This document shows positions 9,773 to 18,304 of a stretch of DNA of 64,000 bases, piece after piece. Both the position numbers and the translations under genes were made by a program. Position 1 is the stretch's first letter. Each line of letters opens with the position of its first letter. The notes under the pieces were generated by a model. That model searched no databases, was not told the origin of the DNA, and was given only the letters and a program-made list of their open reading frames with translations. This stretch comes from Rhodobacterales bacterium HKCCE3408 (GTDB taxonomy: Bacteria > Pseudomonadota > Alphaproteobacteria > Rhodobacterales > Rhodobacteraceae), in NCBI GenBank assembly GCA_015689705.1, contig WVSN01000005.1, positions 183,301 through 247,300 on the forward strand. The letters are read 5' to 3'.

Positions 9773-9787
9773 GGAGGCTCCGCCACC

Positions 9788-10171
9788 GTGCCGAGCTACA
9801 TGGCTCCGTCCGTCAACGTCCTCGGCGGCAAGCTCAAACCCTGCTCCACCGATCCCGTAACCGGTTTCTTTCGAAACGGCTGCTGCGATACCGGGCCGCT
9901 GGATGACGGCTCGCATACCGTATGCGCGATCATGACCGACGAATTCCTCGCCTACTCGAAATACGTCGGCAACGATCTGACCACGCCGCGTCCCGAATTC
10001 GGGTTCGACGGTCTGAAGGCTGGCGACCGCTGGTGCCTGTGCGCCTCGCGATTTCTTCAGGCCTATGACGAGGGCGTGGCGCCGCTGATCGATCTGGAGT
10101 CGACCCATCACCGCGCGCTCGACGTCGTGCCGCTGGCGGTGCTGACCGAGAGCGCGCTGACCGTCGACTAG
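9788..10171 (+). CDS. DUF2237 family protein
   Basis: This 127-residue cytoplasmic protein belongs to the DUF2237 family, which is widespread but uncharacterised. Family features visible are NVLGGKLKPCS near the start, the paired NGCCDTG, the T-D-E-F-L-x-Y-S motif (TDEFLAYSKYVGNDL), GDRWCLCASRF and the C-terminal APLIDLESTHHRAL. The several conserved cysteines hint at metal or redox chemistry, but this is speculative. The GTG start is chosen because GGAGG sits 10 bp before it; the ATG at 9800 is too far from that site. Confidence 0.88.
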   Translation: MPSYMAPSVNVLGGKLKPCSTDPVTGFFRNGCCDTGPLDDGSHTVCAIMTDEFLAYSKYVGNDLTTPRPEFGFDGLKAGDRWCLCASRFLQAYDEGVAPLIDLESTHHRALDVVPLAVLTESALTVD

Positions 10172-10677
10172 GTTTCGGCGGAGGGTACGACCCCGTTCAC
10201 ATCCATCAGCTCGTCCACGAAGAGACTGAGCAGTTGCGTCCGGCCGGTGACGCCCGCCTTGCGGTAGATCGCATTGGTCTGCGCCTTCACCGTCCCCTCG
10301 GATGTGCCGCGCAGGCGGGCGATGTCCGACAGACTGAGCCCCTTCAGAGCAAACAGCGCCACCTCGCGCTCCGCCGGAGTCAGGCCCCAATTGTCCAGAT
10401 GTTCGTCGACGACCTGCATGAAGGCGCCCGACGCCACGCGGAAGGCCGCCTCTGCCCGTCGGGTCCGGCGGATCGTGACCCGCAGGAGCATGGCACCTGC
10501 CGCAACCCCGAGCACAAGGCCAAGTGCAGCGCCCATCTCCATGATCTCGCGCAGCCGCCATGGCAATGGCGGCACCGGCACGCCGACGATGGAGAGCAGG
10601 ATGTCCGACACGAAGACGGCGGCGCAGGCGGTCTGAACAGTTAGGACCGCGACGACCACCGCCGGTCGCGTCAGCAT
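10168..10677 (-). CDS. membrane-anchored LuxR-type HTH regulator
   Basis: This 169-residue protein joins two N-terminal membrane segments (about residues 5-30 and 47-67) to a C-terminal LuxR/NarL-type helix-turn-helix (about 95-155; LTPAEREVALFALKGLSLSD, then TSEGTVKAQTNAIYRKAGV). It lacks a receiver or autoinducer domain, so the membrane part may sense a signal or tether the factor. It lies 18 bp downstream of the first poly-Asp secreted protein on the same strand, so the pair is probably one operon. Its 3' end overlaps the convergent DUF2237 gene by 4 bp. Confidence 0.8.
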   Translation of the reverse strand: MLTRPAVVVAVLTVQTACAAVFVSDILLSIVGVPVPPLPWRLREIMEMGAALGLVLGVAAGAMLLRVTIRRTRRAEAAFRVASGAFMQVVDEHLDNWGLTPAEREVALFALKGLSLSDIARLRGTSEGTVKAQTNAIYRKAGVTGRTQLLSLFVDELMDVNGVVPSAET

Positions 10678-10695
10678 AGAGCCGTCCGGACAGCA

Positions 10696-11097
10696 CTAGT
10701 CATCGTCGTCCCCGCCGCCGCCCGGACCGCTATTCTCGCCGGGCCCGCTGTTGTCGTCGTCGCCATCATCGTCGTCGTCGTCATCGTCGTCGTCGCGATC
10801 ATCGTCATCGTCGCCGCCAGAGCCGGAACCGTCCCCATCGTCATCACCAAGGAGACGCCGGAGATCTCGCAGGATCACACCGTTTCTGGGATCGACGACG
10901 ATCTCGCGATAGGTGCCGCCACGGGTGCCGACGACGCGCACCCGGCCTAGCCAGGTGCGCTCGACGAGGTTCACGTCGAACCCGTCATCGGCAAGATCCT
11001 CGAGAACCTGTGCGATCGGATCACGCGACTGCGCAAGCGCTGGGGACGCAAATGCTGCGAGTAGCAGGATCAGGACAAGTCGGCGTGCAGGTCGCAT
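10696..11097 (-). CDS. secreted PepSY-like protein with poly-aspartate tail (first copy)
   Basis: A 133-residue protein with a cleavable signal peptide (LILLLAAFASPALAQS, cut near residue 23). A compact domain of about 60 residues follows (DPIAQVLEDLADDGFDVNLV, then VVDPRNGVILRD) with the pattern of a PepSY-type fold. The last 50 residues are almost only Asp, Gly and Ser, including a run of ten Asp. The tail should be strongly Ca2+ or metal binding outside the cytoplasm, and its repeated GAC/GAT codons make the DNA low-complexity. It has a longer neighbour of the same architecture immediately upstream. Confidence 0.75.
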   Translation of the reverse strand: MRPARRLVLILLLAAFASPALAQSRDPIAQVLEDLADDGFDVNLVERTWLGRVRVVGTRGGTYREIVVDPRNGVILRDLRRLLGDDDGDGSGSGGDDDDDRDDDDDDDDDDGDDDNSGPGENSGPGGGGDDDD

Positions 11098-11138
11098 CAG
11101 GTTCGGATCTCAACCGGATCGAGGGTCAGCAGTGACGA

Positions 11139-11612
11139 TCAGTCATGGTCTCCGCCATGATCGTCGTCGCCATCGTCATCATCATCATCATCATGGTCGT
11201 CGTCATGGTCGTCGTCATCATCGTCACCATGATCATCGTCATCATCGTCGTCGTGACCGCTCATGTGATGATCGTCGTCATCGCGTCCACGCGCAATATC
11301 GTCCGCATCGAGGAAATCGCGGTCTCGGTCCCGGATGCGCACGCCCGAACGGCCGAAATTGTCGTCATCGGTCGCCTGCTCTTCCATCTTCAGAACCGTG
11401 CCGGTCGCGATGTCGATGATGACCTCGACAGTCCGGGCGCCATCCACGGCCTCGACCTTGATCTGCGTCGGGCCGCGGTCGATTTCGACGAAGTCGAACC
11501 CTTGCGCCTGGAAATCGGCAGCGACGTCTTCGGCGGTGACCTGCGCCGCAGCGCGGTCGGCCACGAACAAGCTGCCAAGAAGGGCAGCAAGAAGAATGGG
11601 TTTGATCTGCAT
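11139..11612 (-). CDS. secreted PepSY-like protein with Asp/His-rich tail (second copy)
   Basis: This 157-residue protein begins MQIKPILLAALLGSLFVADR, with signal peptidase cleavage after AAA near residue 23. The PepSY-like domain (VTAEDVAADFQAQGFDFVEI, then VEVIIDIATGTVLKMEEQ) is clearly related to the first copy. The tail of about 55 residues is Asp- and His-rich (DDDDHHMSGHDDDD), so it may bind Ni, Zn or Cu as well as Ca. AAAGGA precedes the chosen ATG; the frame extends further upstream without signal-peptide logic. It sits 41 bp upstream of the first copy in a probable three-gene operon with the LuxR-type protein. Confidence 0.78.
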   Translation of the reverse strand: MQIKPILLAALLGSLFVADRAAAQVTAEDVAADFQAQGFDFVEIDRGPTQIKVEAVDGARTVEVIIDIATGTVLKMEEQATDDDNFGRSGVRIRDRDRDFLDADDIARGRDDDDHHMSGHDDDDDDDHGDDDDDDHDDDHDDDDDDDGDDDHGGDHD

Positions 11613-11762
11613 AACGCAATCCTTTCCGGGGCTCGCGACACGCACCGTGCGCGCCGTCGCTATCCCGGATGCCGGCAATCCGGCCCGTGCGCTATCGGGT
11701 ATCGGTTTAGATCCGGCCGCGTAAACCCGTGGCCTGCGACCCTAAACCAAAGGTATACGCCT

Positions 11763-12986
11763 TCAGTCCATCTCCCAGCCGAGCGCCTTGGCGACGGTGA
11801 AGATGTCCTTGTCCCCGCGTCCGCACATGTTCATGCAGATGATGTGATCCTTCGGCAGATCACCCGCGATCTTCGCGACATGGGCGAGCGCGTGCGACGG
11901 TTCGAGCGCCGGAATGATGCCTTCCGTCTCGCAGGAAAGCTGGAACGCCTCGAGCGCCTCGGCATCTGTGATCGAGACGTACTGCGCGCGGCCCGTCTCG
12001 TGCAGCCACGAATGTTCCGGCCCGATGCCGGGATAATCGAGCCCGGCGGAGATCGAAAAACCTTCGAGGATCTGGCCGTCCTCGTCCTGCAGAAGATAGG
12101 TCCGGTTGCCGTGCAGCACCCCAGGGCGGCCGCCGGTCAGGCTGGCGCAGTGCTCCATTTTGTCGTTCACACCCTTGCCGCCGGCCTCGACGCCGATGAT
12201 CCGGACCTCCGGATCGTCGAGGAACGGGAAGAACAGGCCCATGGCATTCGACCCGCCGCCGATCGCGGCGATGACCGTATCGGGCAGACGGCCCTCGGCC
12301 TCGAGCATCTGTTCCTTCGTTTCCTTGCCGATGATCGACTGGAAATCGCGGACCATCGCCGGGTAAGGATGCGGCCCCGCCACGGTACCGATGCAATAGA
12401 ATGTGTCGCGCACATTGGTCACCCAGTCGCGCAACGCGTCGTTCATCGCGTCCTTGAGCGTGCCCCGGCCGCTCGTCACCGGCACGACCTCGGCCCCAAG
12501 GAGCTTCATGCGGAAAACGTTGGGCTTCTGCCGTTCGACGTCGTGGGCGCCCATGTAGACGACGCACTTCAATCCGAACTTGGCGCAGACGGTTGCCGTC
12601 GCCACCCCATGCTGCCCGGCGCCCGTCTCGGCGATGATCCGGGTCTTGCCCATACGGCGCGCCAGGATGATCTGGCCCAGCACGTTGTTGATCTTGTGCG
12701 CGCCAGTGTGGTTGAGCTCGTCGCGCTTGAAATAGACCTTCGCACCGCCCAGCCGCTCGGTCAGCCGTTCCGCGAAATAGAGCGGCGACGGGCGGCCGAC
12801 ATAGTGCTTCCACAGGAACTCCATCTCGTCCCAGAAGCTCTGATCGGTCTTGGCGTGGTTGTACTGCTTTTCCAGTTCGAGGATCAGCGGCATCAGCGTT
12901 TCGGACACGAACCGCCCGCCGAAATTCCCGAACCGCCCGTTTTCATCCGGGCCTGCTGTGAAGGTGTTGAGCTTGTCGTCGGGCAT
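11763..12986 (-). CDS. trpB: tryptophan synthase beta subunit
   Basis: TrpB condenses indole with serine using pyridoxal phosphate. The 407-residue protein begins [20 protein letters not shown] and is of normal length. The PLP lysine is in [10 protein letters not shown], the phosphate-binding loop is GGGSNAMG, and [11 protein letters not shown] lies in the COMM region. GGGAG precedes the ATG. It lies downstream of trpF on the same strand, with one secreted-protein gene between them. Confidence 0.97.
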   Translation of the reverse strand: MPDDKLNTFTAGPDENGRFGNFGGRFVSETLMPLILELEKQYNHAKTDQSFWDEMEFLWKHYVGRPSPLYFAERLTERLGGAKVYFKRDELNHTGAHKINNVLGQIILARRMGKTRIIAETGAGQHGVATATVCAKFGLKCVVYMGAHDVERQKPNVFRMKLLGAEVVPVTSGRGTLKDAMNDALRDWVTNVRDTFYCIGTVAGPHPYPAMVRDFQSIIGKETKEQMLEAEGRLPDTVIAAIGGGSNAMGLFFPFLDDPEVRIIGVEAGGKGVNDKMEHCASLTGGRPGVLHGNRTYLLQDEDGQILEGFSISAGLDYPGIGPEHSWLHETGRAQYVSITDAEALEAFQLSCETEGIIPALEPSHALAHVAKIAGDLPKDHIICMNMCGRGDKDIFTVAKALGWEMD

Positions 12987-13100
12987 GGGTAGCGCTCCCT
13001 CGGTGTCGCCACTGCCTACCCTGCCGCGCATGTGGGGTTCAAGCGCCGCCCGTGTCGCACGAGGCCGCGGCCCGCGGTACGGGCCACGGCGGCGGCAGTG

Positions 13101-13544
13101 TCACCCGTCGCTTTCGGGCTCACCGCTCTGCATGATGATCTGGAAGTTCGTGACGACCGGCATCCCGTCGTTCATCGAGGGCTCGTCGGAGAAGTCGATA
13201 TTCTCCCCCCACTGGTAGCCTTCTTCGTCGTTCGACTCTTCGTAGAGCTGCGCGGTGTAGGTCGTGCCCGCGCGAAAATCGCCCTCGACACGAACCATCG
13301 GGTTTTCGCCGGCATTGACCGGCGCGAACGCAACGCTCGCCGGCTCGGACGCCGTCGCATCCGCCGCAGGCTCTTCGGTCACTACGAGGTAGCCGTCCTT
13401 TTCCGCCATCACGTTACGGAACACGACGGACTGGCCGTCATAGCTCATGCCCTCGCGGTCGATCGTCGACTGAGCGGCGACTGGTCCGGCTGCCAGAGCG
13501 AGGCTCATGGCGGCAGCCGACAGAAACTTGGTCTTGCAGGTCAT
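13101..13544 (-). CDS. secreted hypothetical protein between trpF and trpB
   Basis: A 147-residue protein with a clear signal peptide (MTCKTKFLSAAAMSLALAAG, cut after VAA near residue 24). The mature part is acidic and has a beta-sandwich-like pattern (VVFRNVMAEKDGYLVVTEE, then ENPMVRVEGDFRAGTTYTAQ) with a C-terminal PVVTNFQIIM. This resembles the DUF7282-type domain of exported proteins, which is a tentative comparison. It has no role in tryptophan synthesis that I can see, and it sits in the trpF-trpB interval on the same strand. GGGAGA lies just before the start. Confidence 0.7.
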   Translation of the reverse strand: MTCKTKFLSAAAMSLALAAGPVAAQSTIDREGMSYDGQSVVFRNVMAEKDGYLVVTEEPAADATASEPASVAFAPVNAGENPMVRVEGDFRAGTTYTAQLYEESNDEEGYQWGENIDFSDEPSMNDGMPVVTNFQIIMQSGEPESDG

Positions 13545-13616
13545 TTGCGAATCTCCCTTGCGGTTGAGGTTCGCAAACCCAACGATTCAAGCCTCGATGA
13601 GTTCCGATGTCACCGG

Positions 13617-14258
13617 TCAGGCGTCGCGCAGGGCTGCTGCGAAAGCCGCGATTTTCGCCGCGTCCTTGACCCCCTTCGCGGATTCGACGCCTGAACTGAC
13701 ATCGACCTGACGCGCCCCGGTCAGTCGGACGGCTTCACCCACGTTTTCGGGCGTCAGACCGCCGGCCAGCATCCAGGGCACCTGCCAGCGACGTCCGGCG
13801 ACGAGACGCCAGTCGAAGGCGACCGCATTGCCGCCCGGCCGGTCCGCACCCGGCGGCGGCTTGGCGTCGACAAGGATCTGGTCCGCCACCTTCGCGTATG
13901 CGTCGAGCTCCGGCAGGTCCGCGGCTGTGGCGATCCCGACCGCCTTCATGACCGGCAGGCCGAAACGGCGCTTCACCTCGGCAACGCGGGCCGGAGTCTC
14001 CTCCCCGTGAAGCTGAAGCATGTCGAGCGGCACATTGGCCAGCAGCGCGTCGAGCTCGGCATCCTCCATATCGACCACCAGCCCGACCTTGGCGATACCC
14101 GCAGGCACCTCGAAGGACAGCGCCCGTGCGGCGTCTGGCGAAATCGACCGCGGGCTTGGCGGGAAGAAGACGAACCCCACGTAGCGCGCACCCGCATCGG
14201 CTGCCGCACGAATGTCGGCGGGCCGGCTCAGCCCGCAGAACTTGATCGCCACATCCAT
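13617..14258 (-). CDS. trpF: phosphoribosylanthranilate isomerase
   Basis: TrpF converts N-(5-phosphoribosyl)anthranilate to its ribulose form in tryptophan synthesis. The 213-residue TIM barrel begins [20 protein letters not shown], with the catalytic Cys at residue 8. The catalytic Asp is in [10 protein letters not shown]. The phosphate-binding glycines are in [13 protein letters not shown] and VDVSSGVES. The start codon lies 5 bp after the lapA stop, so ihfB-lapA-trpF is one transcription unit. Confidence 0.97.
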   Translation of the reverse strand: MDVAIKFCGLSRPADIRAAADAGARYVGFVFFPPSPRSISPDAARALSFEVPAGIAKVGLVVDMEDAELDALLANVPLDMLQLHGEETPARVAEVKRRFGLPVMKAVGIATAADLPELDAYAKVADQILVDAKPPPGADRPGGNAVAFDWRLVAGRRWQVPWMLAGGLTPENVGEAVRLTGARQVDVSSGVESAKGVKDAAKIAAFAAALRDA

Positions 14259-14263
14259 GAAAC

Positions 14264-14626
14264 TCAGCCGGCGCGGCCGCCGCGATCGATCAGGGCCAGC
14301 ACGTCGTCCTGCCCGTCCTCCGACCGACCCTTGAGGGTCTGCACCTCGCGCTCCAGCTTGGTGCGCTGACGGCGCTCGCGCGCTGCCTCGGCCCGGTGGC
14401 GGTGCTCACGCAGCCATTCCCAGACGAACCCGATCAGAAGCCCTAAGACGATGCCGCCGAGGATGACGAGGAAGAGCGGCAGCCGGAGCTGGAAAGACCA
14501 CCCGACCCAGGCGGCCAGATCGGCCGGCAGCACCTCGATCACGACCGGATCGCGGTTGGCCAGCGCGATGATGACAAGCGCCAGCGCGACGATGATCAGG
14601 AACAGGTACTTCACCGCGCGGATCAT
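14264..14626 (-). CDS. lapA: LapA-type (DUF1049) inner-membrane protein
   Basis: LapA-family proteins act with LapB in controlling lipopolysaccharide synthesis through LpxC turnover in enterics; the role in alphaproteobacteria is inferred. The 120-residue protein has two membrane segments (about residues 5-23 and 45-68), the family motif [14 protein letters not shown] between them, and a cytoplasmic charged coil (about 70-105, [20 protein letters not shown]). It lies between ihfB and trpF with 4-bp spacing, the usual rhodobacterial order. Confidence 0.85.
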   Translation of the reverse strand: MIRAVKYLFLIIVALALVIIALANRDPVVIEVLPADLAAWVGWSFQLRLPLFLVILGGIVLGLLIGFVWEWLREHRHRAEAARERRQRTKLEREVQTLKGRSEDGQDDVLALIDRGGRAG

Positions 14627-14630
14627 GGGC

Positions 14631-14918
14631 TCAGCCCCCGTGGCCGTTCAGCCGATCGCGCAGAAGCTTGCCGGCCTTGAAGAACGGCACGTGTTTCTCG
14701 TCGACCTCCACGCTCTCGCCGGTACGCGGGTTCCGGCCGGTTCGGGAGTCGCGCTTTTTGACGGAGAATGCGCCGAAGCCGCGCAGTTCGACCCTGTCGC
14801 CGTTCGACAGGGCATCGATGATCTCTTCGAATATGGCGTTCACGATCCGCTCGACGTCGCGCTGGTAGAGATGCGGATTTTCTTCCGACAGCTTCTGGAT
14901 CAGTTCCGACCTTATCAT
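14631..14918 (-). CDS. ihfB: integration host factor subunit beta
   Basis: IHF-beta is half of the heterodimer that bends DNA sharply and assists transcription, replication and recombination. The 95-residue protein starts [20 protein letters not shown]. It has the HU/IHF core [17 protein letters not shown] and the DNA-inserting arm GRNPRTGE, with the intercalating proline at residue 64. GGAGGG precedes the ATG. rpsA, often upstream of ihfB, is not in the window. Confidence 0.97.
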   Translation of the reverse strand: MIRSELIQKLSEENPHLYQRDVERIVNAIFEEIIDALSNGDRVELRGFGAFSVKKRDSRTGRNPRTGESVEVDEKHVPFFKAGKLLRDRLNGHGG

Positions 14919-15427
14919 CCATCCCTCCCAAACCGCACGGCGCTGAGGGAGGACTATAGGCGATGGTCACCGGTCAAGAAACTGTAAAGACGCGGAATTT
15001 CGGTGGATAGAGCGCCTCTTGCGGCGGCTCGGGGCGGAATCCGGGGGCGGAGGGCCGCCCGCGCGCGCGATGTCGACCTTCCGGCCGGCATGATTCGGAC
15101 GTCTGTCGGAGGGAGCCCAACCCCGGCAGCTGTCGTGCGCTGCAATGCGGCGGCGTTCAGCGATTGGGCGGCGCCCCGGGTCCGGGACGGCCTGAGCAGA
15201 TCATTTTCGCGGCGCGCCTCCCACCGAACGGATGCGAACCAGCACGAGGCAGACACGCCGTTTCAGGAGGAATTCAGATTGACTGACCGACAGGGATGAA
15301 TGGGACGCGGTGGGCTATCTCATGCCCTTGTCCGTCGGGTCGCTGCTGGCCGGGGCCGGACGCCCGGGGACCGGGGCTGTCGGCCGGTCCCCAGGCGTCC
15401 GTTCCGCCGCTGGCGGTGTCGCAGCGC
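14919..15427. other. gene-free stretch upstream of ihfB
   Basis: No frame here has convincing coding character. It must carry the ihfB promoter near its left end. The right end holds the strong hairpin listed at 15358-15400. An AGGAGGAATT at 15265-15274 looks like a ribosome site, but the TTG behind it at 15279 opens only six codons. Confidence 0.4.
15358..15400 (-). terminator. strong hairpin terminator of the 66-aa gene
   Basis: A 17-bp stem (15358-15374 with 15384-15400) has a 9-base loop. The one non-Watson-Crick position is a G-U pair in minus-strand RNA but C-A in plus-strand RNA, so the minus transcript is the functional one. It lies 27 bp after the stop of the small minus-strand gene. 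No U-run follows, so it may be Rho-assisted or a 3'-end stabiliser. Confidence 0.65.
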
Positions 15428-15628
15428 TCAGGCGGCAACTTCGTTGCTGGACAGCATGGAATGGATGATGTCGTTCAGTTCGTTGGCCGATTTAGCGACG
15501 ACGATCTTGCCAAGTACGATCGCCGCGTACTCCGATCGACCCGACCGGGGAGGCACCAGCGTTCCAACGAATTCGTCGGTGGAGACGCGCCGCAGTTCGG
15601 TTTGGTTTTTGATCTCAAAACTGTTCAT
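15428..15628 (-). CDS. small hypothetical protein, 66 aa
   Basis: The start MNSFEIKNQTELRRVSTDEF is chosen because AGAGAG lies about 10 bp before it; the frame upstream is not protein-like. The product is soluble, with a beta-rich first half (FVGTLVPPRSG, YAAIVLGKIVV) and a helical end (SANELNDIIHSMLSS). I recognise no family. A dedicated strong hairpin immediately downstream supports a real, separately transcribed gene. Its base composition is lower in GC than the flanking kinase gene. Confidence 0.55.
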   Translation of the reverse strand: MNSFEIKNQTELRRVSTDEFVGTLVPPRSGRSEYAAIVLGKIVVAKSANELNDIIHSMLSSNEVAA

Positions 15629-15939
15629 GGGTCCACTCTCTTTGACTGAAACGAATTGACTGCCGAAACTTGGCAAGACTGTGAAAGGTTGAAGGAAAGT
15701 GTAGTCACCAAGGCTAGGAGAATTGGGGCCGATTTTGGCCGATTGGGCCGGGCTGTCACCCCGATCCTTCGCTGCATGGCCAACTGTTTCGCGGCCGGAA
15801 CCCCGGCCTTGGACGAAAGGACAGCCGGTCGAAGTCAGATTGGGAATCACATTGCAGCAGCGATTCTGTCAGAAACCTGCCGGTCAGATGGCCGCGCGCA
15901 AACGGAGTGACTGCGACTGACCAGCCAGCCGATGGACTC
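15629..15939. other. gene-free stretch
   Basis: It should contain the promoter of the 66-aa gene on the minus strand. Apart from locally lower GC around 15640-15740 I see no distinct element. Confidence 0.35.
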
Positions 15940-17364
15940 TCAGCCGATAATGGCGTCCGGCCCGGACGGCTTTTCCCCGTTTCTGGCGGATGCCGGGCGA
16001 AAGGTGATCGAAGCTCGCGTGCCGGGCGCGTTGTCGCCAAGAACGATGCCTCCGCCGAACCGCGCCGCGATAGCCGCGACGAGCGACAGCCCCAGACCCT
16101 GCCCCGGCGACGTGCGGCTCCGTTCGAGCCGGTAGAAGCGACGCAGAACCTTGTCCCGCTCCGTCTCGGGTATTCCGGGACCATCGTCGGATACGTCCAG
16201 CCGCACCGCTCCCGGTGTGACGGAGACGGCAACCTCGATATGCGCGCCGGGTGGCGTATGGCGATGAGCGTTCTCGATCAGATTCGACAGGGCCTGACCC
16301 AGAAGGTCGGGATCCGCGCTCACCTCTGCCGGTTCGTCCGGCAGGTCGAGCGCGATACTGTCGCCGGCTTCCTCGATGGAGGGCTGGTACAGTTCGACGA
16401 TCCGGCGCGCCAGGGCACAGAGGTCCACAGGCTGGACACGGCGGGCGAGCGTCCCGCTCTCGATATCGGCGATGCGCAGCATGGCTTCGAAGATGCCGGC
16501 GGCGCGGTCGATCTCCTCGGCCGCGGCCCAGGCGAGTTCGGATGTCCGCGGCGACTCGTCAACCTCGCGGCGCAGATCGTCGATCAGGGCCGCGGCGCGC
16601 TGGATCGGCGTCTTCAGATCGTGCGCGATGTCCGTGGTCACCTGCCTCAGCGTTTCGGTCGCCACCTCCTGTCGCGCCGCCAGCCGGTTCACGCCATCGG
16701 CGATCCGGCCGAGGTCGTCGGTTCCCAGCGTCCCGCCGACCCGCGCCGTCAGGTCGCCGCCCGAAAGCCGGTCGAGCGTACGCTCGATCCGGGCGACCCG
16801 GCTGGCGCTGCGCCGTGCAAACAGCACGCCGGCCCCCAGCGACACAATCGCGGTCGGTGCGAGGCTGAGCAGGAAGAGAGTCACGAAGGTGTCGGCGAGG
16901 TTCCCGAACGGCCTGAGACTTCGCGCCATGATCAGCATGCCGCCCGACTGCGCCCGCAGTTCGTGGATGTAGCCGTCGGGCGACAGGGGCGGGCCATCTG
17001 CCAGCGGCGCGAGGCGCAGATCCTCGGGACCGCTCACGACCCGGGCGTTGCCGACCTGTCCGCCATCGGCGCGGAGAAAGACGATCACGGTGTCGCGCGG
17101 GTCGGTCGCCCTTGCCCGCGCAGCGATGATCGCGGCGAGCGCTCTCGGTGTCGCGTCGAAGTCAAAGCTGCCGATTTCGCTGTTGAGTTCGGTGCGCAGG
17201 TCGGCCGCAAGATCGGCCCGCAGTTTGAGATAGACCCCGCCGAGGCTGGCCACGTCGACCGCGACGAAGACCGCCAGCAGCAGGATCGTCTGTCGCACGG
17301 GAGCCGAGCGCAGGATCCGGCGCAATCCGCGCCGCGGGCCGACCTCTCCGGCGGTATCAGCCAT
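15940..17364 (-). CDS. sensor histidine kinase of an OmpR-type two-component system
   Basis: A 474-residue inner-membrane kinase. Membrane segments at about residues 24-43 and 159-182 enclose a periplasmic sensor of about 115 residues. A HAMP domain follows (RIERTLDRLSGGDLTARVGG), then HisKA with the phospho-accepting His248 in DIAHDLKTPI, and HATPase with N box (LSNLIENAHRHT), G1 (DDGPGIPE) and G2 (GQGLGLSLVAAI). It overlaps its response regulator by 8 bp. The pair resembles copper, cation or antimicrobial-stress systems in layout. The signal is unknown; the nearby secreted poly-Asp proteins are possible targets. Confidence 0.92.
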   Translation of the reverse strand: MADTAGEVGPRRGLRRILRSAPVRQTILLLAVFVAVDVASLGGVYLKLRADLAADLRTELNSEIGSFDFDATPRALAAIIAARARATDPRDTVIVFLRADGGQVGNARVVSGPEDLRLAPLADGPPLSPDGYIHELRAQSGGMLIMARSLRPFGNLADTFVTLFLLSLAPTAIVSLGAGVLFARRSASRVARIERTLDRLSGGDLTARVGGTLGTDDLGRIADGVNRLAARQEVATETLRQVTTDIAHDLKTPIQRAAALIDDLRREVDESPRTSELAWAAAEEIDRAAGIFEAMLRIADIESGTLARRVQPVDLCALARRIVELYQPSIEEAGDSIALDLPDEPAEVSADPDLLGQALSNLIENAHRHTPPGAHIEVAVSVTPGAVRLDVSDDGPGIPETERDKVLRRFYRLERSRTSPGQGLGLSLVAAIAARFGGGIVLGDNAPGTRASITFRPASARNGEKPSGPDAIIG

Positions 17365-18028
17365 CGACGCGGTAGCCGGCGCCCCGGACGGTAGTGATCA
17401 GTTCACGGTCGAACGGCCGGTCAACCTTGGCCCGGAGCCGGCTGATATGCGTCTCGACGACATTCGTCTGCGGGTCGAAGTTGATGCCCCACACCGCCTC
17501 GAGCAGCATCGTCCGCGTCTGCACGCGCCCCTTCCGGCGCAGCAATACCTCGAGCAGCGAGAATTCCCGCGGCAGCAGGTCAATCGGCTGACCGGCCCGG
17601 GTCACGCGGCGCCGGATCAGGTCCATCTCGAGATCGCCGGCAGAAAGGACCGTTTCGGCCTGCTGCGTCGGCGGGCGCCGGGCGATCGCGCCGAGACGGG
17701 CCGACAGCTCGCCGAAAACGAACGGCTTCACCAGATAGTCGTCACCCCCGGCATTGAGCCCGTCGATCCGGTCATCGACGCCGCCGATCGCGGTCAGGAA
17801 AATGGCCGGAACCGGGTTCTTGGCGGCGCGCAACGCCCGGACCAGAGACAGCCCGTCAAGTCCCGGGAGCATGCGGTCCACGATCACCGCGTCGTAGGAC
17901 GAGGTCATCGCAAGGGACAGCGCATCGCGGCCATCTGCCATGCAATCGACGGTGTGCCCCTCCTCGCGCAGGCCGCGCAGAATGAACTGCGCGGTGGTCG
18001 GGTCGTCTTCTGCAATCAGGATCTTCAT
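17357..18028 (-). CDS. OmpR-family response regulator
   Basis: A 223-residue DNA-binding response regulator. The receiver domain has the acidic pocket EDD (residues 7-9), phospho-acceptor Asp51 in VIVDRMLPG, and the Lys in DYLVKPF. The C-terminal winged helix ends with the usual TTVRGAGYRVDG. The start MKILIAEDDPTTAQFILRGL is the family's normal beginning; the frame runs upstream to 18091 but that part is not conserved in form. It is the first gene of the kinase operon. Confidence 0.94.
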   Translation of the reverse strand: MKILIAEDDPTTAQFILRGLREEGHTVDCMADGRDALSLAMTSSYDAVIVDRMLPGLDGLSLVRALRAAKNPVPAIFLTAIGGVDDRIDGLNAGGDDYLVKPFVFGELSARLGAIARRPPTQQAETVLSAGDLEMDLIRRRVTRAGQPIDLLPREFSLLEVLLRRKGRVQTRTMLLEAVWGINFDPQTNVVETHISRLRAKVDRPFDRELITTVRGAGYRVDG

Positions 18029-18126
18029 GGGCTCGATCGTTCCGGTGGTCCTGCGCCATGCCATGCCTTGCACCTGAGTGGCGCGCCTCACAGGCAGATG
18101 GTCGCGGGATTACAAATTCGCAAGCC

Positions 18127-18141
18127 GGGGGGGGGGCGGGG
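18127..18141 (+). repeat. G10-C-G4 homopolymeric tract
   Basis: Ten consecutive G are followed by C and four more G, between the response regulator and the divergent small membrane gene. It could slip during replication and alter promoter spacing, or form a G-quadruplex. It could also be a sequencing-length artefact. Confidence 0.6.
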
Positions 18142-18304
18142 CGACCCCATGTCGGCATGTCACGTGGATCGCAGCCCCCGGGCGGCATCGCGACAGGTGA
18201 AGATGCATTGCGATGCATCAATGCCTGCGGCGCTTACGGCCATCACAATGCCAAGCAAGGCAAAGGCACAGCCGCGCCGGACGGGGGCGTTGATGAGGGC
18301 ACAT

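Noticed and set aside
11157..11260. Triplet-like repeats of GTC/ATC considered as a CRISPR or microsatellite feature.
   Set aside because: They are the codons of the Asp/His tail of a secreted protein, with no spacers and no cas genes. No CRISPR array is present in the window.
15265..15299. AGGAGGAATT followed by TTG, considered as a small gene start.
   Set aside because: The frame closes after six codons, and the nearby ATG frame is an antisense-type reading of the small gene and its hairpin.
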